Below, one piece after another: positions 46,540 through 58,395 of a stretch of 64,000 nucleotides of DNA. A program made the position numbers and the translations under genes. The DNA comes from Endomychus coccineus (lineage: Eukaryota > Arthropoda > Insecta > Coleoptera > Endomychidae), in NCBI GenBank assembly GCA_958510875.1, contig OY294068.1, positions 196,254,315 through 196,318,314 on the forward strand. Direction: 5' to 3'. The notes below the pieces were generated by a model. That model was not told the DNA's origin. It searched no databases and was given only the letters and a program-made list of their open reading frames with translations. The first letter of the stretch is position 1, and every line of letters starts with the position of its first letter.

Positions 46540-46930
46540 ATGAAAGTTTCGCTCTTATGGAATGAGTTTTTTGGAAGTTCTACGCTAGAAATGCTACTAA
46601 AACCACCATACATAGAATGTATATAACACAATACATAACGGAATATGTTAGACAGCATTTCTATACTATTATACCATACAATAGCTATACAATTTTGAAA
46701 GTCCAATTCCTATGACATAAGTTCTCTGGAAGTTCTAGAGAATATATGCTTCCAAGAACACAAAATGTTATATGTATGTTACACAGTTCCTACTGAAATA
46801 TATAGCATTTAAATAATATTATACCATACAATAGCTACGAAATTGAAAAGTTCCACTCTTATAGAACACGTTTTCTGGGAGTTCTAATCAAAAACTGCTA
46901 CAAAGAACATAAAATACAATACGTATGTTA
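46540..46930 (+). repeat. Tandem repeat block, about 150-bp unit
   Basis: CAATAGCTA at 46679 and 46829 and GGAAGTTCTA blocks recur. The unit is the same as at 41530-41915, about 4.6 kb away, and only the gap between the two blocks contains the intact mariner. Confidence 0.65.
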
Positions 46931-48019
46931 TTTGAAGGATGTTCTCAACTTACTTAGTATGGAATTAGTAAGATACTTGATATATTTATTTAAGAATGAA
47001 ATCATAAGCATCATAATAAAGTTCTGTGATCAGGCATTATTTTGCTAGATTTTGTCATTATCTACTACTAACTGTTGTTGAATAATGGAAGGAAATGGTC
47101 GCAAAGAAATGTTGATAGACAAACAGACACACTTACATGTTTCTTAATACCTTTCTGGCTCCCTCAGTTCACGAAACGAAAGGAATATGTTGTTTTTCCA
47201 ACCGATTCTTACACTATTTTATTTGATAAACAATCAAAGAGGGAACTATCCAACTCTAGTTAAATATGGTGTATTTTATCCTTATACTCGTACCTTTCGG
47301 AACACCGGGTTGATATAATTCGTTATAAAGTTACAGCTCTGAATATAACGATGGTAACTTTAATATAAAACATAGCGTACTCGATTCAAGTATAGCTCGT
47401 GATATGTAGATATAATTCAAAAATAACATGTTATCCAGGAATTCGTTAATTAAAATTGAATATTCGATACTTTCGAATATTCATTTCTATCATACTTGTG
47501 GGATGCTTGTGGAACTTTGTGTGGTAACGTTGATTTGCCAATTATAATATTTGATAGAATGAATTTAAATTTTGCGCAAAATTTTCAGTTTAAAATTCCA
47601 GATACCTACAAGAAAGCCGAAACAACTAACTGAGTTGAAGAACCATTGGGATAATTGTGTGTTAATTAATGCGCCAGTGAATAAAATCTAGTCAAAAATT
47701 ACGAATTCAATGGTTATAAATAAAATTTATTCGACTTTTTACCATTATAGACAGAGAAATTATTTGTTATTCAAATTTCGAACCCTTTTCAGGTGATTAC
47801 TCCAATCTCTGCAAGAGATGCTGTAAGGCTGTAATAATCTGATCGTGATCGGTAACGGTTTGCTGTTACAATCTGACGCCGATTTTAAATTGATTTTGAA
47901 AAACACGGCATAGTAGTCGACCACTTATTGTTAGTTTTTCAGCATGTTCTATATAATTGCGAAAAAATCAGAGAAACAAACCCATTCGTCATAGACATCC
48001 ACTTCCGTAGCATTATTTG
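46931..48019. other. No recognisable feature
   Basis: Nothing supported. Confidence 0.35.
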
Positions 48020-48111
48020 TTAAAATATCAGCAATTTCATTAAATATGAAGGAATCCAAAATAATGTTGTTTGATTTTTGAAGATTGATGTTGTAAATAA
48101 CGTATACTTAC

Positions 48112-48265
48112 CCATATAAGTGTTACTCTCAGCATGATCTAGATCTGGAATCATGTCCATGGCCATTAATAGAGCAACACCTTCTGCCTTATGTATGTTG
48201 AATGCCCAAATTTGTATCTCCTTTTCGATTTCAATTGGATACCTACGCCCACATTTCAGGTTCAC
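48112..48265 (-). CDS. Possible isolated exon, function unknown
   Basis: About 51 codons are open on the minus strand (CGRRYPIEIEKEIQIWAFNI...), ending at a good donor (ATGG then GTAAGTA). The upstream boundary is unclear: a stop lies just before the frame and the acceptor would be a weak CTGAG. The segment is mildly amphipathic and vaguely recalls an insect odorant-receptor exon, but no diagnostic motif is present and no partner exons were found. Confidence 0.25.
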
Positions 48266-48593
48266 TCAGAATGAGGTATTTTCGATACATATCGTATATA
48301 TCCAATACCCTCCTGTGAGGTATAAGGCCTAAACGCTCAATCGTGACGTCACAAGGCTAAGGCTATGTGCAGCTGTAGGTTAAAAATGCTGCAATACCGA
48401 CAGTCATAAATGCTGCAAAACCAATCTACAAAACATCTGGTCACTATTGCTTCAATAAAAAAATTTCCATTTTTCGATTTTGATAAAACAATAAAGCGGA
48501 AATTTGGAGGTGGAAAATATTTTGAACAGACTTCTCTATTTCACTTTTATTATGAATATTTTTTCCGAAACCTGTAGGCTGTAGGACAAATAG
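48266..48593. other. No recognisable feature
   Basis: Nothing supported. Confidence 0.35.
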
Positions 48594-49330
48594 TTTTCAT
48601 AGATACATGCGATAGCCGATCTTAGTGGGACACCCGGTATATAAAAAAATGTTTTTATATGTGAAGTTGCTTCCACCTACATCCTGCATAAAATCATGGC
48701 AAGAAGTAGAGTCGATACCGAAAGGCACTGAAGAAACCAGATGGTTGCTGTACAGAAAGTTTGAATGAAAAGAACTCACTTCTTACAAGACACTTACTTC
48801 CTGGGAGTAAACTTATAACAACATGTGTTCCATTTGAGACGAGCCACCCCGTATATTTTTTATCCCATAGTGAGTGGAAAAATCTCCCGAAACACTTCGA
48901 ATGATTTTGTTTGGGGGACATCTTTTGACGTATATTTGTGGCTTGAACGAGCAACCCCCTAATAGGGGGCGCTTCAACCCCTCAAAATTGAATAGGGGAG
49001 AGGGGTTGAGTGATAATTCATTTGAAAGGTCTTGGAAGCCTCTTTACAACGGTGTATGAAAAACGTAAATTTGATGAACCGTTTTCGCCGAAAATTAATT
49101 TTGTTGCTCGAATGCGCCACCTTGAATATTTTGGTTATTTGTACAATGTACAAGCTCATTTTTATTAAGCCTTTTTTACAAACTTAAACAATCTTCAAAA
49201 AATCACATTCGTAAAAAAATTGAATTGTGTTGTCCTGCTTACAATGAAAAAAATTAAATCTGCGTGTTTAAATCAAATGTTCAAATTGTCCTCGTGGTAG
49301 CTCGTCTGAGATGGAACATCCTGTATAGTG
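48594..49330. mobile_element. Remnants of mariner-type MITE ends
   Basis: GGGACACCCGGTATA (about 48626), GAGACGAGCCACCCCGTATA (about 48837) and GATGGAACATCCTGTATA (about 49310) each look like an outward mariner-type TIR (TACAGGGTG or similar). The GAGACGAGC block occurs inverted near 48837 and 49297. Boundaries of individual elements could not be separated. Confidence 0.35.
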
Positions 49331-49429
49331 CAAACACCAGAAAAGAGTAGCCACAGCACTGGCTAGACACATATGTTGATGGATCCTCCCCGCCTCACTT
49401 CAGCAAGGACAAAGGGAAATTCTACAATA

Positions 49430-49640
49430 TATAGCAAACATCAGTCGAAGTAGCACGGAGTTGGGAAACATACCTGAGCTATCGAGAAGGGCCAAATTCG
49501 TCTCATTCCTAAAGCGGGAAAAAGAGATACAACACATCCCAAATCCCTGCGATCGATCAGTTTCACATCGTTCGCCCTAAAAACGGTGGAGGAGGCAACT
49601 GATAATTATATTAGAACACATAAATGAGTTTCCAAGCATA
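49430..49640 (+). pseudogene. I/Loa-type reverse transcriptase fragment (fingers)
   Basis: Across two frames the plus strand gives RLIPKAGKRDTTHPKSLRSI and SFTSFALKTVEEATDNYIRT, the IPK-GK---RPISLTSF-LKTLE block of the I/Loa group. About 70 codons remain. Confidence 0.55.
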
Positions 49641-50485
49641 AGGTCGAGTATCTAATATGCTGTAGGGACCAAGGTCACTAGTAGAAGCCCAAGTTTATAG
49701 AAACGAAAGTCCTGTTCAAGCAGAGAACTATATGTGCAGATTGACAGGTATCACGACAATATTATCATCCTAAGAAATAGCGTTTCCAAGTGTCTCCCAT
49801 TTTTTAAGCCTCGAGGTATTAAAATATATCTGTCGTAATCCTAACGTACAAGCGTGTCCTATAAAACTTCAATAGATCTACGAGAGGAAACCTATAAAAA
49901 CACAGAACGTTAATACTTTGTCCGCAGGGATCGGTTTCAAAAATACATCATACTTAAACAAATTCGAATGTGGCGACAGAGAGACGTTATACGAACTCTA
50001 CTAATCTTTAAAAGCATAAACTTTCCAAATGTGTTCGACGTTTTGTAAATATCTTATCCGAAGGTATATCGATTGAAGGAGTCAGTTACTGTTTTAATAT
50101 TGTGCCAAGTTATTTCACTATCAATTGAAGCAGAAACGGAGGATAGTTAAGTGAATTCCAAACTGTTTACTACAACATATATCTATGTCACTATTAAAAA
50201 GAAACAATCAAATTTATTCACTAAAATCACATATCTAGACCGCTCCAAATTGATAGCAGTCTGTATTGACCATATATCTCTTGAGCTATCCTCCGAAGTA
50301 CAACTTCCCCAAATGGAATAAATATGTGTTTATTGGAACTCAAACTTCCCAAAAATCTCAATTTTATGACATCATTCGGTAATATATGACGTAATTTCAG
50401 GGCAATCATCTTTACATGTATCTTAGCTGTTTTTATACTAGTTTCGTTAACATGACAATCAGTATCAGTACTTGCTCGGATTATG

Positions 50486-51615
50486 CTAAATTCGCGGCGA
50501 CTTATTCCGCCATTCCCGATATTGATTTTTCAACCAAGTACTGTTATATGATTCGCACAACGTCCAGAAGGGTTCTGGACCAATTAGAGCTCTACGTGCT
50601 CCTTTTTGGGCCGATGAATCAGCCTCTTCATTGCCTGTGTGGCCTGGTACCCACGTTAAAGACAGTTTGTTTTGACTACCCAACCCTAAGGGGTTTCTAA
50701 ACAGTTCCAGACAAGTTTGGAATTGACCTGTTAGGGACTGAGTGCTTTGTATAGCCTCTTGGCTGTCAGAGTAACTCTTTGGTACAGTGATGTATTGCAG
50801 TAGCCTCTGCCTGGAATATCGTCACGTGGCTTCCAAAACTCGGAGAGATTCTTGTCTTTGACTTGGCTATGAATTCCTGCTCCTGCACCTTCCTTAGTTT
50901 TTGAGCAGTGTAACATGCGATTTCAGCATTCATTGGAGGTTTTCTCTCTCATGACTCTATACTTGTAATGACTATTTTGAAGTTTTTCTCGAAACTATAC
51001 TTGAGAAGCATGTCATTCGATGGCATCCCCATTGTTGTATATGTTACCGTGTAATTTGCTTCTAAATAGGCTGTGGTGGTTGTTCTCATAGCACCCATGA
51101 CAGCCAGGCAAGGTTGCCTTCGAATGCTCCTTAGCCTTCGGATCCTCCCAACCTGCTGATTCTTTGGCCACCATACCACCGAGCCATATGCTACCATCGA
51201 TTTGATGACCCTGGTGTATAGCCATGTGATCATTTTTGGTTGTAACCCCCAGTTTTTCACACACGTTCTTCTGCGTAGGTTGGGGGATATCGTGCTCTTT
51301 TGGATTGTTTTCTATAGGTGTTGATTCCATATCAGCTTGTGATCAAATGTAACTCACAAGTATTTTGCCTCTTGTGCAATTGGAATTTCTCCCCCATTCA
51401 GAACTGGTGACTTTAGTCCTCTCAGTACTTTCTTTCTGGTAAAGACAACTATAGTAGTTTAAATAATATTTACGGTAAGTTCCGCCTATTGGGAGCACTT
51501 GTTTATGATGTTTAGAGCTATTTGTGTGATATTGTTCCTGCGAATTCGCCTATTGCGATACTCGCAAGGCCGTCGACATACCCTAAGCAGTAAATGCCTT
51601 TGGATGGTAGCCATA
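50486..51615 (-). pseudogene. I/Loa-type ORF2 fragment: reverse transcriptase end plus RNase H, inactivated
   Basis: From 51600 leftward: GYVDGLASIAIGEFAGTISH, in which the GYADD active site has become GYVDG. Then TTIVVFTRKKVLRGLKSPVL, VTFDHKLIWNQHL, and KMITWLYTRVIKSMVAYGSV followed by VWWPKN (thumb, 51230-51130). Next is RNase H with SKTKEGAGAGIHSQ (about 50890) and LTWVPGHTGNEEADSSAQKG (about 50655-50600), which keeps the H-G-N---AD motif. The lost active-site Asp and several frameshifts make it dead. It continues no further than about 50486. A Penelope-like fragment abuts its 5' edge. Confidence 0.75.
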
Positions 51616-51629
51616 TGAATAGTCGTAAT

Positions 51630-51780
51630 CATTGTCCAATACTATTTGCTGAAGTTTCTCAACTTCGTTGTTACAACTTGTCTGGCTCTGTAAACAAGAC
51701 TATTAAATGGAGCTATTTTATGATTAATTGGTGTTACTGAATCCCAGGATTTTATCTATTTGTTTGAGTTTTCTGTATAT
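51630..51780 (-). pseudogene. Penelope-like reverse transcriptase fragment (C-terminal part)
   Basis: The minus strand reads DSVTPINHKIAPFNSLVYRA, then in another frame NNEVEKLQQIVLDNDYD. Same region and orientation as 19310-19475, with clear DNA similarity (TGCTGAAGTTTCTCAACTTC in both). Confidence 0.6.
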
Positions 51781-51948
51781 GTTGAATTTCAATCCAATTG
51801 GATTGTGAGAATTAAATATTAATATTAATATCAACTATGAACTCACACATGGGTGAAACCAATTTATTCTTCTGTAATGTTGATATCAAGGAAAAGAAAC
51901 TGCTTATCTGTTTCTATCATCAAATTGGCTATTGAACGTGTTGAGATC

Positions 51949-51990
51949 ACTCTAATGATGGCTACTCAGTAGCCGAAAGGTCCTCAGTAC
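51949..51990 (+). ncRNA. Hammerhead-like stem-loop (retrotransposon 3' tail), core mutated
   Basis: GGCTAC/GTAGCC (51960-51965 with 51969-51974) forms stem II, then GAAA, then a CUC triplet ending at 51985. ACT (51949-51951) can pair with AGT (51986-51988) as stem I. The core box reads CTAATGA instead of CTGATGA, which should abolish activity. The same stem-loop occurs at 37272-37299, where the cleavage segment is deleted. Confidence 0.45.
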
Positions 51991-52121
51991 TTTAATAGTA
52001 TTTTTAGTAAATTAGGCTGATTATTGCTTATCATCCCTCTCTAGCACTCTCTGTTATTGGTTCATGCATACAACTACAGAGATTTTGATTGCTGGCACAC
52101 AGCTCTATTCTTTCCACTGAT

Positions 52122-52157
52122 GAGCTAGTAACGAGAAGATGAAACCGCTGTCTGGAA
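52122..52157 (+). ncRNA. Hammerhead-like motif
   Basis: TTCCA (52122-52126) pairs with TGGAA (52153-52157). CTGATGA is at 52127-52133 and GAAA at 52141-52144. ACCGCTGTC gives AC/GU with loop CGCU and a GUC triplet ending at 52152. Stem II is very weak, so activity is doubtful. It shares stem I and downstream sequence with the copies at 9825 and 45440. Confidence 0.45.
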
Positions 52158-52165
52158 CTGTTTAT

Positions 52166-53888
52166 CTATGATGTCATTGATCTATCTAGAAATATGTATT
52201 GTATTCCTTTATTGAAAACTGAGACTGTCGTCATTTTCCCTGTAAACACGTTTTGAAATAAACGGAAAGCAGATCTTTTGTCACACGTCTTGCATACCAG
52301 CTCTGATGGTAGATTTATTAACGTGTTAGAAACATAAAGCGTTACAGGAGCGTGACTAGTGTGGTTAATTATAAATGTTAGACGAGAAAGCTTATCATTA
52401 TAATGGATGATAAATCGTTTTCGCTTTACTCGTAAACTGTTTCCCAGCGGTATTTTAACTTCTTACGTTATCTGGTTATTAAACAGAGCGGTTTTGAATA
52501 TGATAATCTTTAAAAATTACCTCTTTGGACAAATTCTGCCTTTTAGTGTATCAAATTATATCTTCATAAACGAATCCTTTATTGCGGGTACACGTTCTCT
52601 CTGAATGCTCAGATGGAAAACGATCAGATCTGACACATCTTCTATCAGAAGATGTGGACAAAACCTCAAGCTGCAAAATCGTAGGCCTTATGAAAAGACT
52701 GATGGGTGAACTATGATTAGATGTGAGCCATGATCGCTTTGAAGGAATCGGTTTTCGGTTCACTCACAAGAAATCTGAACGTAGTTTTCTGAACTTATTT
52801 TCCTATATTCTTTTGTATCTTTTCATTCTGATTCCCTATTCTTCATTCCCAATGATGTTGTATCTTCTTCCAGGATGACAATCTAAATCTAAATTTATGC
52901 CCACGGAACATTTATACTCAGGAGAAATTTTAAATGTGGGAAACTTGTATACTCATAATGTATGTAAGGTTTTCCACCAAGAAGAGAAATATAAAAGTCA
53001 CAGATATCATACACATTTTACTAGGAACACTGCAAATGAACAAATCAGCATCTCTATATGCACCAAATCTGAAATACAAAGAACATTCCTATATCGGTAA
53101 AATGCTATAGCTTGCTTCCTATTGATATTAAGACAATTTCTAATTTTGAAAATGAAAGGAATTTAGGATAAAACTGTTGGAATTACCTACAAGAGGTTTG
53201 AGAATAGATAACCGATATCGAGAGATTTTATATATAGGGGATCCGACAGTGCTGACAATTTATCTCAGGGGTACTGAGGGCTTATGAATTTTAGGCAAAC
53301 AATCCGGGGCTCCTTGAATAATGTGGAATACAAAATTGGTTATCTGGATCAGGAAGGGCAGAATAACGGATAATATCAGAATTACTTGATATTGTGAAAC
53401 ATATAAGCTAGTATTCTATGAATGACTCAATAATGTTATCATGCCATACACAACCCACCTTCAATCACATATCTGTACAGTAGCTATCCAGTTCAGTAAA
53501 TAAAGTATTTTTATATGATGTGAGGAATATCTTCGAGTTATTGACCGAAATTGACAAATGGTATTTTTGGGGAAAAATCGCCCATATCTCATAAGTCATA
53601 AAATAGGCATCTTGGGCAAAATTATACTCAATGATAAAATGTTTATTTGGGTCTTGATTATATGCTCCGATTTTTTGATTAGCATAAAATTTTCTTCTTA
53701 TTTCTCACCTCTATGAATAAATCGAGATTAATTCGGTTGTTACGAAAAATCTTCACATTAACATGACAAACAACTTCCATTTCTAATTTGAACATAATTG
53801 AGAAATTGTCAATAATTAAAACTACTTTTTTTTAACTAGTCAAGTTTTTACTGTTTTCAAACCTCATAACGTTTTCGGCCACTTTTAT
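52166..53888. other. No recognisable feature
   Basis: Open frames below 71 aa with no recognised domain. Confidence 0.35.
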
Positions 53889-54675
53889 TAATAGTCCAGG
53901 CAATAAGCCGGGAAAAAGGCCATAATAAAAAAAATATATAGTAAGCTAGAATTTCAAAATTTTCTTTGCATATTGTTCCTGAAACCTTATAGATCATTCA
54001 TGACTATCAAGACCGCGGGTGTCGACCTTTCTACCCCCCACAACGGGGTGTCAACCCCTCAGAGGAGCATTCTTGTAAAAACAATCCAAAAGTTCAGAAA
54101 ATTAACGAATTGAGAGCCGAAAACGACCCCTAGTATTTTTTTGGGTCGCTGATCACGATTCCGCAACTAGTTTTCTCGGAACACTCCCTCCAGATGGGAA
54201 ATTTGGAAAATTTATATATAATATATAATATATAATTTATAATTTTGTTGCAAAAATGACCTCTAGTAGGTTTTTTGGGTCGCTGATCACGATTCAGCTG
54301 TTATTTTTCCCAAAAAACTCCCTTCAGATGGAAAATTCCGGAAATTTGAGATTTTCCTGAGACAGTTATGAATGATAAAGTATAATTTTGTTGCAAAAAT
54401 GACCTCTAGTAGGTCTTTTGGGTCGCTGATCACGATTTTCCTGAGACTAGAGGTCATTTTCGCAACAAAATTATACTTTTTTATTCATAATTGTCCCAGG
54501 AAAATCTCTAATTTCCGGAATTTTCCATCAGAAGGGAGTTAGAAAGGTCGACCCCCGCGGTCTTGATAGTCATGAATGATCTATGGGGTATAAGGAACAA
54601 AATGCAAAAAAAAATTTGTAAATTGTAACTTATTATATCTTTTTTTCCGGTTCGTTGCCAGGACTATAAACTTGT
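53889..54675. mobile_element. Foldback element with about 140-bp internal units
   Basis: Ends TAGTCCAGGCAA and the inverse of TAGTCCTGGCAA lie near 53892 and 54669. Inner arms (53968-54030 and 54545-54602) are inverted copies containing GATCATTCATGACTATCAAG. Inside, GGGTCGCTGATCACGATT recurs at 54143, 54277 and 54420, and the last unit is followed by an inverted copy of the GACCTCTAGT block. There is no coding capacity. Confidence 0.75.
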
Positions 54676-54907
54676 AAATGATTCATTTTTCAAACCAAAA
54701 GAAATTCTCATCCTTTTTTACTGACTGAAGGTAGGATGGAGGGATGAAGAGAAAAATTGTTTTTGTTAATCACTTTCATACTAATTTAATTTTAATTTTA
54801 TTTTTAATTCATTTTCAATAATAATTTTTGTTCATTTATTTACACATACAAAAGTTACTTTATTCTAATATTTATATATAACTCATTATCCACATGAAAT
54901 ATCACTA

Positions 54908-55493
54908 CATAGTATAAAACAAAGTCGCTTCCTCTGTCCCTATATCCCTATGTATGCTTAAATCTTTAAAACTACGCAACGGATTTTGATGCGGTTTTTT
55001 TTAATAGATAGAGTGATTGAAGAGGAAGGTTCATATGTATAATAACATCCATTAAATAGTGGAGAAATACTGTTATTTTTGAGGTTTCTAATGTGATGTC
55101 GTAAATAATTACATTTTTTCCGCGAACGCAGGCTGAACCCTACGAGATATATCAAAATGATGTACTAAGTATTGTACACATTGAAAAGGTCTACAGAAAA
55201 CTCTGCGATGCTATATGTCTATCTCTTATGGTTATCCCAAAATACCATTTTTTTGTCATTTACTTTTTACGACAAATAATGGCTAATTTTCGAAGCGATT
55301 TTAACCAATACAACATTAATCCTTATCCAATTAAATACCTCAAATACATTGTTGATTTAATATAGATCTATATGGCTCTTTACAGCATATGATTTAAATG
55401 AATATTTTCGAAGATAGTACAGATTTAAAAATTGCGGGACGTAGCGTTTGCGGCGGTACCGGCCGGCCGTGCGAAGCCGGGGCGGGTCGCTAG
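54908..55493 (+). mobile_element. Non-autonomous Helitron-like element
   Basis: The 3' end reads GCGAAGCCGGGGCGGGTCGC ending in CTAG (55490-55493) followed by T, a typical insect Helitron terminus with a GC-rich hairpin. The 5' portion (AAACTACGCAACGGATTTTG near 54967) is a well-known Helitron-like leader in insects. The exact 5' end is approximate. No Rep/helicase is encoded. Confidence 0.65.
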
Positions 55494-56626
55494 TGTTATT
55501 ATATTATGATATTATCAGTTTCTATATTTGATATATATACAGAAACTGATGTATATATAGAATGGAATAATATTAAGAAATGAAATGAAAATGAAATATT
55601 TAGAAGTGGGAATTTCCTGAATACCTTGATGTTGTTGGGGAAGATTGTAGGGATCATCTTTGGAATATGGACACAATCTTCGAATGATATTTCAGTAAAA
55701 TGGATGATGAACTTGATGTCAAGAGAGAATTAAGAAAACGGTGATGGAATTGCGACGGAAGAATGAACAATTAATGACTTAATTTTTCCTGTTTGAAGTG
55801 TCAACAAGTAACTAACGAGAACATGATCATGAATCCTGGTGGGAGTCTGTCAAATTATTACGGTAAGCTTGTGTTTAAAGGAAACCGTTATACAGATCCG
55901 TTTGGTTGAGAGTTATATTCTCCCCGTGCCTGTACAATAAACAACTGGTGCATAAACAAACTAAAGTATTCTCAGCGAAACAATCTCGGAGTTTTCCCCG
56001 GATAAATATAAACTGCGAGGAAGATGAAATGTAGTAGTGAGGTGTTCAGTATTATTTGGGATCGATTCTGTTTACATCAGAAAGTTTAGTTGGTGCGGCG
56101 GGCGTGGGGGAATTCCGAATTGAATATGCCAGATGATGCGCATCGCTTTTCCGTAAACCGAAGAGGAAACATCTATGCGGAACCTCGTGGTAGGAAACTT
56201 GTTCATAGTTTGATCACGTTATCCCGAGATGTTATAAATCTCCGACCGATTATTTGCACTTTGTATCTCATTCGTAAAAGTTTATTTACATTATGTTAGA
56301 TTTTATTACCCCCACTGAAATGCGATACATGCAACGACGCAGAGATAAAATGGTAAATGAACAACCGTCGCAACGGCAAAACGAGTGAAATCGATTTGCA
56401 CTAAATTCGTTCAGTAGATGCGACATATTGAATGGAAAACAATGATTTCTATATCGGATAACTTTCTGTATGAATATACGCATATCACGTGACTCGCAAA
56501 TTGCTTGTCTATCGAATTATATAAGACTGACGGTTTTGAATGCATTGTTTTGTTATTTTATTGAATCTGTTGAATGACAAACTTGAAAAATCTTATTTTT
56601 AGCATTCCATCTCTGTAAAATACGAA
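55494..56626. other. No recognisable feature
   Basis: Short frames on both strands (56090-56483) carry no recognised domain. Confidence 0.35.
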
Positions 56627-57199
56627 TATACAGGGTGTCCTCGAACTGCGTGGCCAAAATAAAACCGAAGATTCTTTGATTCGAAAAAAATTTGATGAGC
56701 CTTTTCACTTTTGCCTCACAAGTGTCTTGTTTAGCCGGTAGAGGGCTTCAAAGTTGCAAAAATAATTTTGTTTTTTCGGTATAACTTGAGAACGTGATGG
56801 AGGACTCTTACAATATTTGGCAAGTGAGTTACTGTCAATAATAGCCGTTTTTGAGAGCGGACCATAGAGCCTTAGATATCATAGAAATGGCTCAAACTTG
56901 AGGATGTAACGGGAAAAGTGTCCAGAACTTTTTTGTGGTCAATGTAATTCACTCAATATTTTTTATGTAGATAGCTTATCTAATTTGAAAACTTTTCTTA
57001 CTCTTAGAAAATTTTGATAAAATCAACGGATTAGCTTGAAAAAAATAATTTTCGAGTCTCTGCAATTTTGGCTTACTAATTTTACTTGATTAAAATACCT
57101 TAGTTGCCTTTGCTTTTCTAATGTCATTTTGGCATTTGGAGAATTTATTCTCAAAACTGTCAGTTTTTACTTTGCTTTCCGTAAAAATTTTATAAAATT

Positions 57200-57256
57200 A
57201 TGGCTCAAAATTTCACTAACACTGAAATGGTTAATATCTCGGTAAAACACGAATAA
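57200..57256 (+). other. Mirror start of the transposase in the left TIR
   Basis: ATG at 57200 opens MAQNFTNTEMVNISVKHE and then stops. The first eleven residues are the transposase N-terminus, copied here because the TIR includes the start codon. Confidence 0.8.
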
Positions 57257-57345
57257 TAAAAACAATAGAAATGGGGAAACGATGTGATTATTTAGGAAAA
57301 ACAAATGCTAAATTAAAAGAAACAACAAAACATTTTGGGAAATCG

Positions 57346-58395
57346 CTAAGGCATCAATTGTTCGAAATGTTGCCCATTTTCCTGAATACACAAATTAATT
57401 CGTTTCAAGAAATTGGATTGAACTCTGGCTAGTACTTCAGGATCATTCTTCAATAAATCCGCTTCATGATTAATTCGTTGCAACAATTCCTCTCGTGTGT
57501 TTACTGGAGCTGCATAAACTTTCGACTTCAAAGCGCCCCATAGAAAGAAGTCGCAGGGCGTCAACTCAGGGGAGCGGGCCGGCCAGTTCACTGGTGCATC
57601 GTGTCCTCTACCTATCCAGCGATCTGGATATTCCGCATTCAAATGTCGCCTCACAGCTAATGTGAAATGAGGAGGTGCACCATCGTGGATAAACCAGGCC
57701 ACGACGAATGTGTAAGGGCAAGTCTTCCAACAGTTCAAGTAGCCTTTGTTCCAAAAAGTTCAAGTAGTTCTCCCCGTTCAATCGATCGGGTATAACGGTA
57801 GGGCCAATAATAAAGTTATCCACAATTCCAACCCAAACATTGATTTTAGTTTGATTCTGAAAATATGTAACTTCCGTTTCATGAGGATTTTCATCAGCAT
57901 AGAAATGTTCATTATGGAGGTTAAAAAGACCACATCTCGTGAAAGTATCTTCGTCCGTGAACAGAATTCTTCTACAAAAATTGGGGTTTGCGTTTTGTCT
58001 TTGGACAATAAGCCGACAGAAATCTAGCCGATGACCTGGATCCATGGGCAATAAGTCTTGAACTGTTTCAATATGATAGGGATACAACAGTTCATTTTTC
58101 AGTACATTATGAAGTAATGATTTTGAGGCTCCAATACGAAGTCCCAACCGTAGTTTGCTTATCCCAGGTTCAGTTTCAACCGCTTCCAGTATCGCTTCTT
58201 CGAGCTCTAACGTCCTTCTTGTCCGTCTGCGTCCAGTTTCTCTGCGATTTGCTTCAAATTTTCCAGTTTCGCGAAGGTTTGCCGATTTGGAATTCTACGA
58301 TGCGGATATCTTTCCCTTCTCCGGCCATTGCAACGACAAAGTCCATAAATCAATAACATATCAACCATTTCAGTGTTAGTGAAATTTTGAGCCAT
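57346..58395 (-). pseudogene. mariner-type transposase with two frameshifts
   Basis: The start at 58395 gives MAQNFTNTEMVDMLLIYGLC, a DUF4817-like N-terminal HTH with the PNRQTF motif. A frameshift near 58245 leads into RRTRRTLELEEAILEAVETE, then LGLRIGASKSLLHNVL and ILFTDEDTFTRCG (first Asp). A second frameshift near 57695 leads into FIHDGAPPHFTLAVRRHLN (second Asp) and LTPCDFFLWG (third Asp), with 43 residues between these two. The protein ends HFEQLMP at 57346. All catalytic residues survive, and only the two frame breaks inactivate it. It belongs to a different subfamily from the 42.7-kb transposase. Confidence 0.88.

Noticed and set aside
48020..48265. Odorant-receptor exon
   Set aside because: Resemblance is only in hydrophobic pattern; no conserved receptor motif or neighbouring exons, so the family name was not assigned.
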